Positions 1-7,718 of a DNA stretch of 64,000 bases are shown piece after piece. The stretch spans positions 620,001 to 684,000 of the forward strand of contig CAVRJC010000012.1 of assembly GCA_963721435.1 (NCBI GenBank), read 5' to 3'. Below the pieces are notes generated by a model. The model was given only the letters and a program-made list of their open reading frames with translations, was not told the origin of the DNA and searched no databases. The position numbers and the translations under genes were made by a program. How positions within the stretch are numbered: the stretch's first letter is position 1; the number at the start of each line of letters is the position of its first letter. The stretch comes from CAVRJC01 sp963721435. Lineage in GTDB: Bacteria; Actinomycetota; Acidimicrobiia; IMCC26256; DASPTH01.

Positions 1-459
1 CACCATCCCGGTCGGGGAACACCCTCGGGCCATTCGCCGTCGAGCCACACGAGCGACGCGACGAACTCCTGGATGCGCCAGCCGTCCGGCGGTGCGCACG
101 AACGTCGAGTCGTAGAAGCCGCCGTCGGCAAGGAGCTGATCGGCGCCGTCGACGATGGAGACCATCTGCGCGAGCGTGTAGTGGCGCGCGGTCGCGGTGT
201 CGCCGCTCACGTCGATGACGAAGTTCATCATGTAGTGCTGGATCGCGGCGAAGATCGAGAGCGACTGCTCGAGGTAGCCCTTGATCTCGGGGAACGTGTC
301 GCGCGCGCCACCGTTGTTCGAGAAGTCGACGATGGCACCCGGCGCGAACACGGTGTCGAGGTCGTCCCACGCGCGGGCGTCGACCGCGAGCGCGTAGCGC
401 GCGAGCAGCTCTTGGATCTCGACCTTGTCGGCGATCTCACGCACCCGGTCGTCGCTCAC
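1..459 (-). CDS. SnoaL-like (NTF2-fold) protein, 3' end outside window, frameshifted
   Basis: Read from GTG at 459, the protein opens with a helix rich in E/L (motif IQELLARYALAVDARAWD) followed by a beta-rich part with HYMMNFVIDVSG, the usual order of a SnoaL-like polyketide-cyclase/ketosteroid-isomerase fold. Members bind or isomerise small hydrophobic ligands; the substrate here cannot be told. The start overlaps the stop of the upstream gene by GTGA, so translation is probably coupled. Near 86-91 one extra base breaks the frame: upstream reads ...TFVRTA, and the expected DGWRIQEFVASLVW continues in the next frame to the window edge. A sequencing error is as likely as a real lesion. Confidence 0.65.
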   Translation of the reverse strand, partial: MSDDRVREIADKVEIQELLARYALAVDARAWDDLDTVFAPGAIVDFSNNGGARDTFPEIKGYLEQSLSIFAAIQHYMMNFVIDVSGDTATARHYTLAQMVSIVDGADQLLADGGFYDSTFVRTAGRLAHPGVRRVARVARRRMARGCSPTGMV

Positions 460-1007
460 GCGGTGCTGCTCGCGTCGTCGCCTGCGGTGTCGTCGGTCTT
501 GGCACCCGCATCGTCGTCGGTCTTGCCACTGGAATCGCCGCTGGTCACCGAGATCTTCAGCGCGTCGACGAACTTCGAGGTGAACCCGCCGATGCCCATG
601 AGCGCGTTGGTCTCGAGCTCGAAGTGCTGCCCGGTGGACTCGACGTCGATCACGAACTGCGTGCTCAGGTTGGCCTTGGTCGCGGTGATCTTCAGGTCGC
701 TGCGATCCCAGTCACCCACTTCGTCGACGATCTTGCACGTCGGCCCCCAGCCCTTCGCATTGAACGCGTAGACGCGGTCCTCGGTGACCGCGACGAGCGC
801 GACCTTCGTACGGAACGCGCTGTTCTTGCCGAGGCCACTCGAGCGCTTGTTGGCGTTCTTGCGCATCAGCGAGCCGACGATGCCGCTCAACTGATCGCCA
901 CCCATCGCACCCCAGGTGCCCGCAGGCTGCAGCACCCCGACCGCGATCACCGGTTCGGGAACGCGCGGCTGCACCGTCGCCTTCATCTTGTCGCTCATGT
1001 CGGCCAT
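456..1007 (-). CDS. Hypothetical protein, possible PH-like beta domain with acidic tail
   Basis: 183 residues. I do not recognise the family. Alternating hydrophobic strands (VALVAVTEDRVYAFNAKGW, then DLKITATKANLSTQFVIDVE) resemble the small PH-like domains of bacterial cytosolic proteins, but this is only a pattern impression. The last ~35 residues are Asp/Ala/Thr-rich and probably disordered. ATG at 1007 is chosen because AAAGGAGGGG lies just upstream at about 1013-1022; a longer reading frame to 1112 has no such site. It shares a GTGA overlap with the SnoaL-like gene, so the two form an operon. Confidence 0.6.
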   Translation of the reverse strand: MADMSDKMKATVQPRVPEPVIAVGVLQPAGTWGAMGGDQLSGIVGSLMRKNANKRSSGLGKNSAFRTKVALVAVTEDRVYAFNAKGWGPTCKIVDEVGDWDRSDLKITATKANLSTQFVIDVESTGQHFELETNALMGIGGFTSKFVDALKISVTSGDSSGKTDDDAGAKTDDTAGDDASSTA

Positions 1008-1094
1008 ATGGACCCCTCCTTTGCGCCAGCGAATGATGCCCGGCAGTCGCCGCCGACGCCAGCGGGTCACCGATTGAAATTGGGGGCGGGTGGG

Positions 1095-1100
1095 TATACC
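1095..1100 (+). promoter_or_regulatory. -10 element TATACC for a leaderless GTG gene
   Basis: TATACC ends six bases before GTG 1107, the spacing of leaderless actinobacterial transcripts. TTGAAA at about 1074 could serve as a -35, though the 15-base gap is short. Confidence 0.4.
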
Positions 1101-1106
1101 TGGGCT

Positions 1107-1217
1107 GTGCACTCACTGAAGTACGTCATCGGGCGACACTGGGCCCGCGCACACACGACCTTCCTCGTGTGCGCCGCGATCCTGATCGGGATCGTGATCT
1201 ACCTCGTCACGCAGTAG
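1107..1217 (+). CDS. Small single-span membrane protein (36 aa)
   Basis: GTG 1107 to TAG 1217 encodes a basic N-terminus (KYVIGRHWARAH) and one strongly hydrophobic segment, LVCAAILIGIVIYLV, ending two residues before the stop. This is the layout of a small tail-anchored or bitopic membrane protein. No Shine-Dalgarno is seen, but a -10 like hexamer sits six bases upstream, which supports a leaderless start. Function unknown. It diverges from the 456-1007 gene. A longer upstream extension in this frame runs antisense through that gene and is not credible. Confidence 0.45.
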   Translation: MHSLKYVIGRHWARAHTTFLVCAAILIGIVIYLVTQ

Positions 1218-1291
1218 CTACCCGCGGCGAGGGCTCGAACGCGGTCGGGGAGTTCAGGGAACGCTCAGCTGCGCGTCGCGAAACTCGACGG

Positions 1292-1768
1292 GTGACGCTC
1301 CAGGAGCTCGCTCCGCCCCACACGCAGCCCGCCGTGGCCCAGCCGCGGTCGCTCGTGCAGCGATTGACGCGGTGCATGGGCGTGTCGGTGATCTCGACGA
1401 CCATCAGCGTCGTCGTCCTGGCGAGCGGGACACTGGTGTTCGGCCTCGCGGCATGGACCGCCAACGTCATCGCGGTGGCGTGCGCCACCGGTCCGTCGTA
1501 CACACTGAACCGCCGGTGGACGTGGGGGCGGCGCGACGCCAGCCATCCGTGGCGCCAGGTGATGCCGTTCTGGGCGATGTCGTTCGCGGGTCTCGGCCTG
1601 TCGACGATCCTCGTGGGCGTCACCAGCGCGTGGGCGGCGAGCATGCACCTCGTCCAGCCGTTCGCGACGTTCTCACTGCTCGGTGCGCACCTCAGCGGGT
1701 TCGCGCTCCTGTGGGGCGTGCAGTTCGTCGTGCTCGACCGCGTGCTGTTCGGCGCCACGCGCGCCTGA
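1292..1768 (+). CDS. GtrA-like four-helix membrane protein
   Basis: 158 residues with four predicted membrane spans, at about 30-50, 54-72, 92-112 and 128-150, and the conserved N-x-x-W-T-W-type motif (NRRWTW) after the second span, as in the GtrA/DPMS flippase-like family. Members act in the cytoplasmic membrane in surface-polysaccharide or cell-wall glycosylation, often moving polyprenyl-linked sugars. No glycosyltransferase is adjacent, so the partner is unknown. GTG 1292 is picked because it yields the usual family length; no clear ribosome site is present, so the start is uncertain. Confidence 0.7.
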   Translation: MTLQELAPPHTQPAVAQPRSLVQRLTRCMGVSVISTTISVVVLASGTLVFGLAAWTANVIAVACATGPSYTLNRRWTWGRRDASHPWRQVMPFWAMSFAGLGLSTILVGVTSAWAASMHLVQPFATFSLLGAHLSGFALLWGVQFVVLDRVLFGATRA

Positions 1769-1782
1769 CACGCGGCCTCGGA

Positions 1783-2238
1783 TCACCGAGGGTGGAAGCG
1801 TCGCCAGGTGGCGGTCATGGCGGCCCGCTCCTTGCCGTCGACCTCGAGCGAGGACGTGACCACGATGACCTCGTCGTCGATGCTCACCGGTGACGCGGTG
1901 AGCCGCACTGTGGGACCGAGTGGCGTCGGCCGCAGGAACCGCACGTCGAACCCCGCGGTGATGAAGGGCACCGGCGCGCCGGGCTCCGCATGCCACTCGC
2001 GTTGCGCGGACTCCCACATGACGACCGCGGCGCCGTGGCAGTCGAGCACGGTGGCGATGATCCCCCCGTTCAGGAAGCCGAACCCGTTGTCGTGCTCCGG
2101 CAGCGGCACGAACTCGGCGACCGTCAGCTCTCCCTCGTGGTAGCTGCGGAGGTGAAAGCCCTTCGGGTTGGCGTGCCCACACCCGAAGCACGTGAGCTCG
2201 GGATAGAGCGACTCCTGGATGCTCAACCCATCCGTCAT
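1783..2238 (-). CDS. PaaI-type hotdog thioesterase
   Basis: 151 residues with the N-terminal CFGCG...NPKGFHL signature and the hotdog helix GFGFLNGGIIATVLDCHG, typical of PaaI/acyl-CoA thioesterases that hydrolyse acyl-CoA esters in the cytosol. It ends the minus-strand unit that begins with the D-aminoacylase-like gene, 17 bases after the amidohydrolase. A terminal thioesterase fits a catabolic operon that passes through CoA esters. The stop lies 15 bases from the convergent GtrA-like gene. The specific acyl-CoA is unknown. Confidence 0.8.
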   Translation of the reverse strand: MTDGLSIQESLYPELTCFGCGHANPKGFHLRSYHEGELTVAEFVPLPEHDNGFGFLNGGIIATVLDCHGAAVVMWESAQREWHAEPGAPVPFITAGFDVRFLRPTPLGPTVRLTASPVSIDDEVIVVTSSLEVDGKERAAMTATWRRFHPR

Positions 2239-2255
2239 CGGGGCACGTGTGCCGG

Positions 2256-3425
2256 TCAGGTGTCGATGCCGTAGAGCGCGGCGGCGTTGTCGTGCAGCAC
2301 CTTGCGGACGTCGTCGTCGGGAAGCCCTGCGAGCGCGCGCTTCAGGTGCTCACGCGGCGGAGTCGCCGCGCTCGCCGGCCCCGGCGTCATCCCGGTGGGG
2401 TGGGGGAAGTCGGTCTCGAACAGCACGTGGTCGGCACCGAGGATCTCGATCGCGGCGCGCGCCGACTTCGTCTCGAACCAGAAGCAGCTGTAGATCTGCC
2501 GCGCGAAGTACTCGCTGGGCAGGAGCTCGAGCTCGGGGTGCTCCTTGATGACGCCGGTGTTGTGGAAGTTCCAGTCCATCGCTTCGAGGAGGAACGGGAT
2601 CCACCCGACGCCGCTCTCGACGGACACGAACTCGAGATCGGGAAAGCGCTGGCAGATGCCGCCGAACACGAGTGACGCGATCGCCGACGCGTTCAGGGTG
2701 AACAGCATCGAGCTCGTCCACGCGTAGCCGAGGTGCTGGCCGGTGTTGTCGGTACCGAACATCGGGATGTTGCCGGAGCCGATGTGGAAGTTGATCGACA
2801 GCCCCATCTCCTGGGCCTGCGCCCAGAATCGGTCCCAGTGCCCGTCGGACAGCGCGGGGAGCCCGAAGTCCTCCATGCGGCCGGGGAACACCACGCCGCG
2901 GTGCCCGCGCGCGGCGGAGCGCTCCATCTCGACCATCGTCGCGTCGAGATCCCAGAACGGGACGGTGAGCAACGGGACGTACCGGGTGGGTGCGGTGTCG
3001 TGCCAGTCGATGAGGAAGTCGTTGTACGCGCGCACGCACTCGAGCACGAGCTGCGGGTCGGCATGCATGCCGATGTACTCGTTCACCTGGAACACGCCGA
3101 TGTTCGGGTAGAGCACCTGCGCGGCGATGCCGAACTCGTCCATGTGCGCGAGCCGTCGGACGGGGTCGTAGTTGCGGTCGTCGGAGTCGGTGATGCGGTG
3201 CGGGTGATCGGGCGGGAACTCGTGCCACCGCGCGCCGCTCGCCAGGCCCGCCGCGTAGATCTTCTTGTCGCCGAAGTACCAGAGCTCTTCCTGGGTCTCG
3301 TCGTCCCAGCGCACGTGGGGCACGAGGTTCCCCCACTTCTTCACCGACACGCGGGACGTCCACAGGTCGGCGGGCTCGATCACGTGGGTGTCGGCGTCGA
3401 TGATCGGGATCTCGTCGATCAGCAC
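2256..3425 (-). CDS. Amidohydrolase-2 family TIM-barrel enzyme
   Basis: 389 residues. IIDADTHVIEPADLW at the N-terminus carries the metal-binding D-x-H motif of the ACMSD-like amidohydrolase-2 family. Further on come NFHIGSG (metal His) and FETDFPHPTGM (catalytic Asp). Members hydrolyse, decarboxylate or hydrate ring-derived acids. GTG 3425 overlaps the stop of the upstream D-aminoacylase-like gene by seven bases; this coupled start is preferred over longer readings that run into that gene. A relative sits at 23407-24621, also next to a D-aminoacylase paralogue, suggesting that the two families act in sequence. Confidence 0.8.
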   Translation of the reverse strand: MLIDEIPIIDADTHVIEPADLWTSRVSVKKWGNLVPHVRWDDETQEELWYFGDKKIYAAGLASGARWHEFPPDHPHRITDSDDRNYDPVRRLAHMDEFGIAAQVLYPNIGVFQVNEYIGMHADPQLVLECVRAYNDFLIDWHDTAPTRYVPLLTVPFWDLDATMVEMERSAARGHRGVVFPGRMEDFGLPALSDGHWDRFWAQAQEMGLSINFHIGSGNIPMFGTDNTGQHLGYAWTSSMLFTLNASAIASLVFGGICQRFPDLEFVSVESGVGWIPFLLEAMDWNFHNTGVIKEHPELELLPSEYFARQIYSCFWFETKSARAAIEILGADHVLFETDFPHPTGMTPGPASAATPPREHLKRALAGLPDDDVRKVLHDNAAALYGIDT

Positions 3426-5086
3426 ACGAGTGCTCCGGGGTAGGCGCCGTCGACTTCGATGCCGTCGCGGCGGATCGCGGTGCCGCCGACCCACACGTGC
3501 TCGATGCCGTTGCTGCGCGAGATGAGGCGGTCGCCGTCGGCCGGGAAGTCGTAGAGGCGCTCGAACGGCGTCTCCCCCACCGTGTCGGGGTCGAACGCGA
3601 CGAGGTCGGCGATCTTGCCCACTTCGATGGTGCCGCGGTCGGGGATGCCCCAGAGCTGGGCCGGTTGCGCGGCCATGCGCCACACCGCTTCCTCGAGCGT
3701 GAGCGCGCCCTCTTCACGGACCCAGTAGCGCAGGGTGTAGCTCGGGTAACAGGAGTCGCACAGCATGTCGATGTGCGCGCCGGCGTCGTGGGCGCCGAGG
3801 ACGGTGCGGCGGTCGCGCACGAGCTCGGTGAGCTCCGCCTTGGTCGCGCGCGGCACGTTGCGGAAGCGGGTCTGGAGGTCGTCGTCGAGCGAGAGGTCGA
3901 GCATCACGTCGAACGGATGCCGGCCGCGCTCCGCGGCGAGCGTCGCGAGCGGGATCCCGCGCAACGCTTCGTGCTTGATCGTCTCCTCGACCGACGTGCG
4001 CTCGAAGTAGCCGTCGATGTCGCCGTCGAGGAAGTCGGTCTGATCCGCGATCGCGACGGTCTCCGTGCGCGCGCGAGCGCGCCACTCCGGATCCGCGAAC
4101 GCCGCCGCCATCGCGTCGTGCCCTCGCCCGAGGATCTCCGCGAACGCGGGCACCCGGCTCCACTGGTACGGGTTCTCGAGCGTCATCTGCGTGGTGATGA
4201 AGCGCGTGCTCGTCTGCGGCCAGAGATCACCGCCGGCAGCGACCCCACGCTCGAGCATCGCCATCGCCGAGCCGGGGCCGCCGAAGAGGCCGGGGATCAC
4301 CGAGCCCCACGTGATGCGCACGCCGTACTCGGCCGAGAGCCGCGCGACGTCTTCGATCTCGAGGAGCGGGCCGTAGGTGATCTCGATGATGCCGCGCCCG
4401 AGGTCGTGCAGCGTCTGCAACAGCGCGCGCAGCTCGCGCTCGTCGGCGAAGCGGCTCGGCACCGGGCGGCCATGTGGTCCCTGGTGCGACGGCGCCTGCG
4501 ACGTGGAGATGCCGATGCCACCGGCGTCGAGCGCCTCGCGCATCGTGCGGCTGATCTCGACGAGCTCGGTGTCGGTCGCGGCGCGCGAGAACGCGGCCTC
4601 GGGGCCCATCACATAGAGGCGCACCATGCTGTGTGGCACGAACGCGGCGATGTTGATCCGCTTCGGCAACGCGCGCAGCGTGTCGAGGTACTGCGGGAAG
4701 GTCTCGAAGTCCCACGCGATCCCGGTCTGCAGCGTCTCGAGCTTCATGCCTTCGACGAGCTCGAGCGTCTCCATCACGAGCTCGCGATCCTCGGGCCGCG
4801 TCGGCGCGATCCCGAACCCGCAGTTGCCCTGCACGACGGTCGTGACGCCGTGCCACGACGACGGCGTGAGGTTGGCGTCCCAGAACACCTGGGCGTCGAA
4901 GTGCGTGTGGATGTCGACGAAGCCGGGGGCGAGCACGAGGCCGGTGAGGTCGACGACCTCGGCGCCGGTCGCGTCGCCGACCTCTCCTACCGCGGTGATG
5001 CGGCCGTCGACCACTTCGACGTCGGCGATACGGCGCGGGGCACCGGTGCCGTCGACGACCGTCGCCCCTCGCAGGATCAGGCGCAT
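3419..5086 (-). CDS. N-acyl-D-amino-acid deacylase family hydrolase (paralogue 1)
   Basis: 555 residues, amidohydrolase family 3. It has the small N-terminal beta domain (RGATVVDGTGAP), metal ligands H60-x-H62 in GFVDIHTHFD, and C89 in GNCGFG; the His to Cys spacing of 29 matches characterised D-aminoacylases. AHDAGAHID near residue 440 supplies the catalytic Asp. These cytosolic zinc enzymes open N-acyl or cyclic amide bonds; the true substrate is unknown. ATG 5086 is preceded at six bases by TAGTCT, so a leaderless internal promoter probably starts the unit D-aminoacylase, amidohydrolase, thioesterase. Paralogues lie at 16584 and 20872. Confidence 0.85.
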   Translation of the reverse strand: MRLILRGATVVDGTGAPRRIADVEVVDGRITAVGEVGDATGAEVVDLTGLVLAPGFVDIHTHFDAQVFWDANLTPSSWHGVTTVVQGNCGFGIAPTRPEDRELVMETLELVEGMKLETLQTGIAWDFETFPQYLDTLRALPKRINIAAFVPHSMVRLYVMGPEAAFSRAATDTELVEISRTMREALDAGGIGISTSQAPSHQGPHGRPVPSRFADERELRALLQTLHDLGRGIIEITYGPLLEIEDVARLSAEYGVRITWGSVIPGLFGGPGSAMAMLERGVAAGGDLWPQTSTRFITTQMTLENPYQWSRVPAFAEILGRGHDAMAAAFADPEWRARARTETVAIADQTDFLDGDIDGYFERTSVEETIKHEALRGIPLATLAAERGRHPFDVMLDLSLDDDLQTRFRNVPRATKAELTELVRDRRTVLGAHDAGAHIDMLCDSCYPSYTLRYWVREEGALTLEEAVWRMAAQPAQLWGIPDRGTIEVGKIADLVAFDPDTVGETPFERLYDFPADGDRLISRSNGIEHVWVGGTAIRRDGIEVDGAYPGALVC

Positions 5087-5092
5087 GCGCGC

Positions 5093-5098
5093 AGACTA
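5093..5098 (-). promoter_or_regulatory. -10 element TAGTCT, leaderless start of the 5086 gene
   Basis: On the minus strand TAGTCT is followed by six bases and then ATG 5086. It sits in the 23-base gap behind the MetE-like gene, so the downstream three genes can be transcribed separately. Confidence 0.5.
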
Positions 5099-5109
5099 CG
5101 CCCGCGTGC

Positions 5110-6258
5110 TCAGGACGCGTCCGCCCACAGGTGCCCGGAGGCGAGGCGGGCGCCCTCGGCCATCGCCGCGAGCTTGGCCCACGTGATCTTCGGGTCGACC
5201 GGCAGCACCTGCGCGAACGTGGCGAACCCGCAGTCGCTCCCGGCCATGACGCTCTCGCGCCCGACGATGTTGGCGAGCCGCTCGATGCGCTGCGCCACGA
5301 GCTCGGGATGCTCGATGTAGTTGTTGGTGGAGTCGAGCACGCCCGGGATGAGCACCTTGCCGTCGGGAATGTCGATCTCGTCGAACACGACCCATTCGTG
5401 ATCGTGGCGCGGGTTCGCCCCTTCGAACAGGAACCCGAGGGGACGCGCCGCGATCACGATGTCGACGAGCCGGCGCAGGTCGACGTCGTGATGGTGCGGG
5501 CCCTCGTAGTTGCCCCAGCACATGTGCATGCGCATGCCCTCGGGCGCGATGTCGCGCGTCGCGTGGTTCAGCGCCTCGATGTTGCGGGCCACGATCGGAC
5601 GGAACTCGTCGATGGTGAGGCCCTGCGCCTCGGCGACCGGCCAGCCGGCGGCGAGGTCGGGACAGTCGATCTGGAGGACGATCCCCGCCGCGTGGATCGC
5701 GTCGTACTCCGTCTTCATCGCGTCGGCGAGCGCGGCGATGTAGTCGTCGTCGCTCGGGTAGTACTGGTTCGGCATGAAGAGCGCGATGACACCCGGCGAC
5801 GCCGCGGTCATGAACACGTCGGTGGCGCCCGAGCCGTCGGCGGCGGCGCGCAGGTTCGCGATGTCGCGCTCGACCTGCGTGGTGTCGCGGTACTCGACGG
5901 GCCCGGTGCACGACGGGTTGCTGACCGCCGACGCGATGTCGCGGTAGAGCCGCTCGAAGTACTCGGGGAACTCTTCGGCCTCGGGCAGCGACACCGTCGG
6001 CGCGGGCATGCTCTCGAAGCCGGTGAGGCGGCTCGTGATGTACGTGGCGTAGCTCGGCTTGCTCATCTCGCCGTCGTTCACGACGTCGACGCCGGCGGCG
6101 ACCTGGCGGCGCACGGTGTCGGCCACCGCGTCGCGGATCTGCTCGTCGGTCGCCTCCTCACCGCCGAGGGCGGCGAGCGTTCCCGGGAGCGGGACGCCCG
6201 CCGGGCGGGGCAAGCTGCCGGTGTGGGTGGTGAGGATCCGTTCGGTGCTGCGCTGCAT
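5110..6258 (-). CDS. MetE C-terminal-domain-like (cobalamin-independent methionine synthase superfamily) protein
   Basis: 382 residues starting RILTTHTGSLPRP, a hallmark of the UROD/MetE-like superfamily that includes methionine synthase II and epoxyalkane:coenzyme M transferase. Zinc-thiol ligands are visible as HMCWGN (His, Cys) and GSDCGF (Cys). It lacks the MetE N-terminal half, so it is not a full methionine synthase; a thiol alkyl-transfer role is inferred. ATG 6258 has GAGGAG eight bases upstream and starts two bases after the preceding stop. It is the last gene of the unit beginning with the PEP-utilising protein. Confidence 0.75.
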   Translation of the reverse strand: MQRSTERILTTHTGSLPRPAGVPLPGTLAALGGEEATDEQIRDAVADTVRRQVAAGVDVVNDGEMSKPSYATYITSRLTGFESMPAPTVSLPEAEEFPEYFERLYRDIASAVSNPSCTGPVEYRDTTQVERDIANLRAAADGSGATDVFMTAASPGVIALFMPNQYYPSDDDYIAALADAMKTEYDAIHAAGIVLQIDCPDLAAGWPVAEAQGLTIDEFRPIVARNIEALNHATRDIAPEGMRMHMCWGNYEGPHHHDVDLRRLVDIVIAARPLGFLFEGANPRHDHEWVVFDEIDIPDGKVLIPGVLDSTNNYIEHPELVAQRIERLANIVGRESVMAGSDCGFATFAQVLPVDPKITWAKLAAMAEGARLASGHLWADAS

Positions 6259-6260
6259 GA

Positions 6261-6833
6261 TCACTCCTCTTCCGCGCGGGTGCGCCCCGCCATCTCGATG
6301 AGCTCCTCGTGGAGCTGGAACCAGATGGTGTGGTAGCTGTCGAGCGTCACCGACACGAGGTACTGCTCGTCGCCGCGCTGCAGATGGTCCATCGCCGAGT
6401 CGAACCGCACGCGATACGGCGCGAGCCGCGGCACCAGCTCGACCGCGCGCGCGACCAGCTCCTGCACCGCGGGATGCACGTCGGCCATGCCCGCGACCGC
6501 CCACGAGAAGCGCGTCGGCGCGTCGCTCAGCTGGTACTCGGTGACGAGCTCCTTGAACCTCCGGTCGATGCCGCCGAACCGCCCGTAGAGGTCGAGGGTG
6601 ACCGCGGGATCCAGGGCGGCACGCTCGGTCGCGAGCGCGTCGGCGACTTGGGCGCGGCCGTCGGCCGTCAACCGGTAGCCCCGCGGCCCCGACGCCACCA
6701 GCTCCGCAGCCTCCGCGTCCCGGACGAGCGCGGTCGCGGCGTCGGCCGTCAGCCCGGTACCGCGTGCGACCGCGGCGATCTCCGCGTGGCCCGACAACCC
6801 GATCACCCGGAGCACCACGAACGCATCGGTCAC
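6261..6833 (-). CDS. Winged-helix plus helical-domain protein of the PEP-utiliser operon
   Basis: 190 residues. The first ~70 look like a winged helix (AAVARGTGLTADAATALVRD as recognition region, then GYRLTADGRAQVADAL as the wing). The rest is helical, with HPAVQELVARAVELVPRLAPY and LQRGDEQYLVSVTLDSYHT. I do not recognise a named family. GTG 6833 gives a GTGA overlap with the preceding stop; an ATG at 6857 would overlap more deeply and is less likely. Translational coupling to both neighbours suggests an obligate partner or local regulator of the module rather than a remote transcription factor. Confidence 0.6.
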   Translation of the reverse strand: MTDAFVVLRVIGLSGHAEIAAVARGTGLTADAATALVRDAEAAELVASGPRGYRLTADGRAQVADALATERAALDPAVTLDLYGRFGGIDRRFKELVTEYQLSDAPTRFSWAVAGMADVHPAVQELVARAVELVPRLAPYRVRFDSAMDHLQRGDEQYLVSVTLDSYHTIWFQLHEELIEMAGRTRAEEE

Positions 6834-7718
6834 GCCGGCGACTCCAGGTTCACCCACAGCATCCCTTCCTCGTACCAGCCCGCGAGGCGGCCGAGTTGGG
6901 GCGAGTGCGCCTCGAGGTACATGTCGCGTAGCTCGTAGACGTCGTCCGTGGAGTCGTCGGTGGCGGGCACCGAGTTGGGGTCGAGCAGGAAGTACGTCTG
7001 GCCGAACGTGGTCGTCGGGTCGAGATGCACTTCGATGCCGTCGGGGAACGCGAACACCGCCGGCGTCGCGTCACGACGGCGCTTCACGATCACGCCCGAG
7101 TCGTAGACGCTCGCGCCGCCGTCGCGGTACGAGCACCCGAGCACGACACCCGGCGGCTCGCTGAAGCGCTGCTCCTTCGTCGACATGAGGTTCACGGTGA
7201 TGAACGTGTCGGTGTCGATGCCGATCATTCCGATGGTCGAGTGCCGACCGAAGCCGCGGATGTTGCGCGGGCCGAACGAGCGGTCGCGGAACCCGTGCCC
7301 GGCGAACGGCTCGCCGCGCACCGTGCCGCGCGCGCGGCCGCCGCCTTCGTAGTGGTCGAGCGAGTTGCCGTCGCTGGTGTGCAACAACGCGCCGAAGTCG
7401 ATCTCGGGGTGGAAGGCGTGCCACTCCATCTCCCACTCGAGTCGGCGCGCACCGCACCCGACTCACGTTCCACGGCTCGACCACTTCGATGTCGAGCAGC
7501 TCGGAGTGGAACGGGTCGGTCACGTCGGCGCGCAGTCGCTGCACACCCGTGGGATGCACCAACGCGACGAGGTGCTGCCCGCTCCCGACCGCGGGACGCC
7601 ACGAGATGTGCGACCACACCACGGTGCCGGTGTCGACGTCGATCGCGTTCCAGTACCACGTGTCGGTGTAGGTGGGGTCGTCCGACTCGTGCGGACCGGT
7701 GTCGTGGCTCTTGGTCAT
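6830..7718 (-). CDS. CrtC/AttH-like lipocalin-fold protein, frameshifted
   Basis: The N-terminal part, MTKSHDTGPHESDDPTYT onward, contains DTWYWNAIDVDTG and WSHISWRPAVGSGQHL. The C-terminal part has HYEGGGRARGTV and GFRDRSFGPRN, close to the G-x-RDHSWGPR signature of hydroxyneurosporene-synthase/AttH-like double lipocalins, which bind or hydrate isoprenoid-like molecules. The two parts lie in different frames; one extra base at about 7445-7460 separates them (889 bases, not a multiple of three). The start overlaps the upstream stop as ATGA and the end overlaps the next start as GTGA, so the gene is a middle member of the operon. The ligand is unknown. Confidence 0.65.

Noticed and set aside
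624..1106. Extension of the 36-residue membrane peptide to 197 codons
   Set aside because: The upstream part runs antisense through the 456-1007 gene, which has a strong ribosome site.
3497..5320. 607-codon plus-strand frame antisense to the D-aminoacylase-like gene
   Set aside because: Arg/Val/Glu/Asp-rich with no family match; it mirrors the codon bias of the opposite-strand gene, which is strongly conserved.
5110..6258. Full cobalamin-independent methionine synthase (metE)
   Set aside because: Only the C-terminal zinc-thiol half is present and the context is catabolic.
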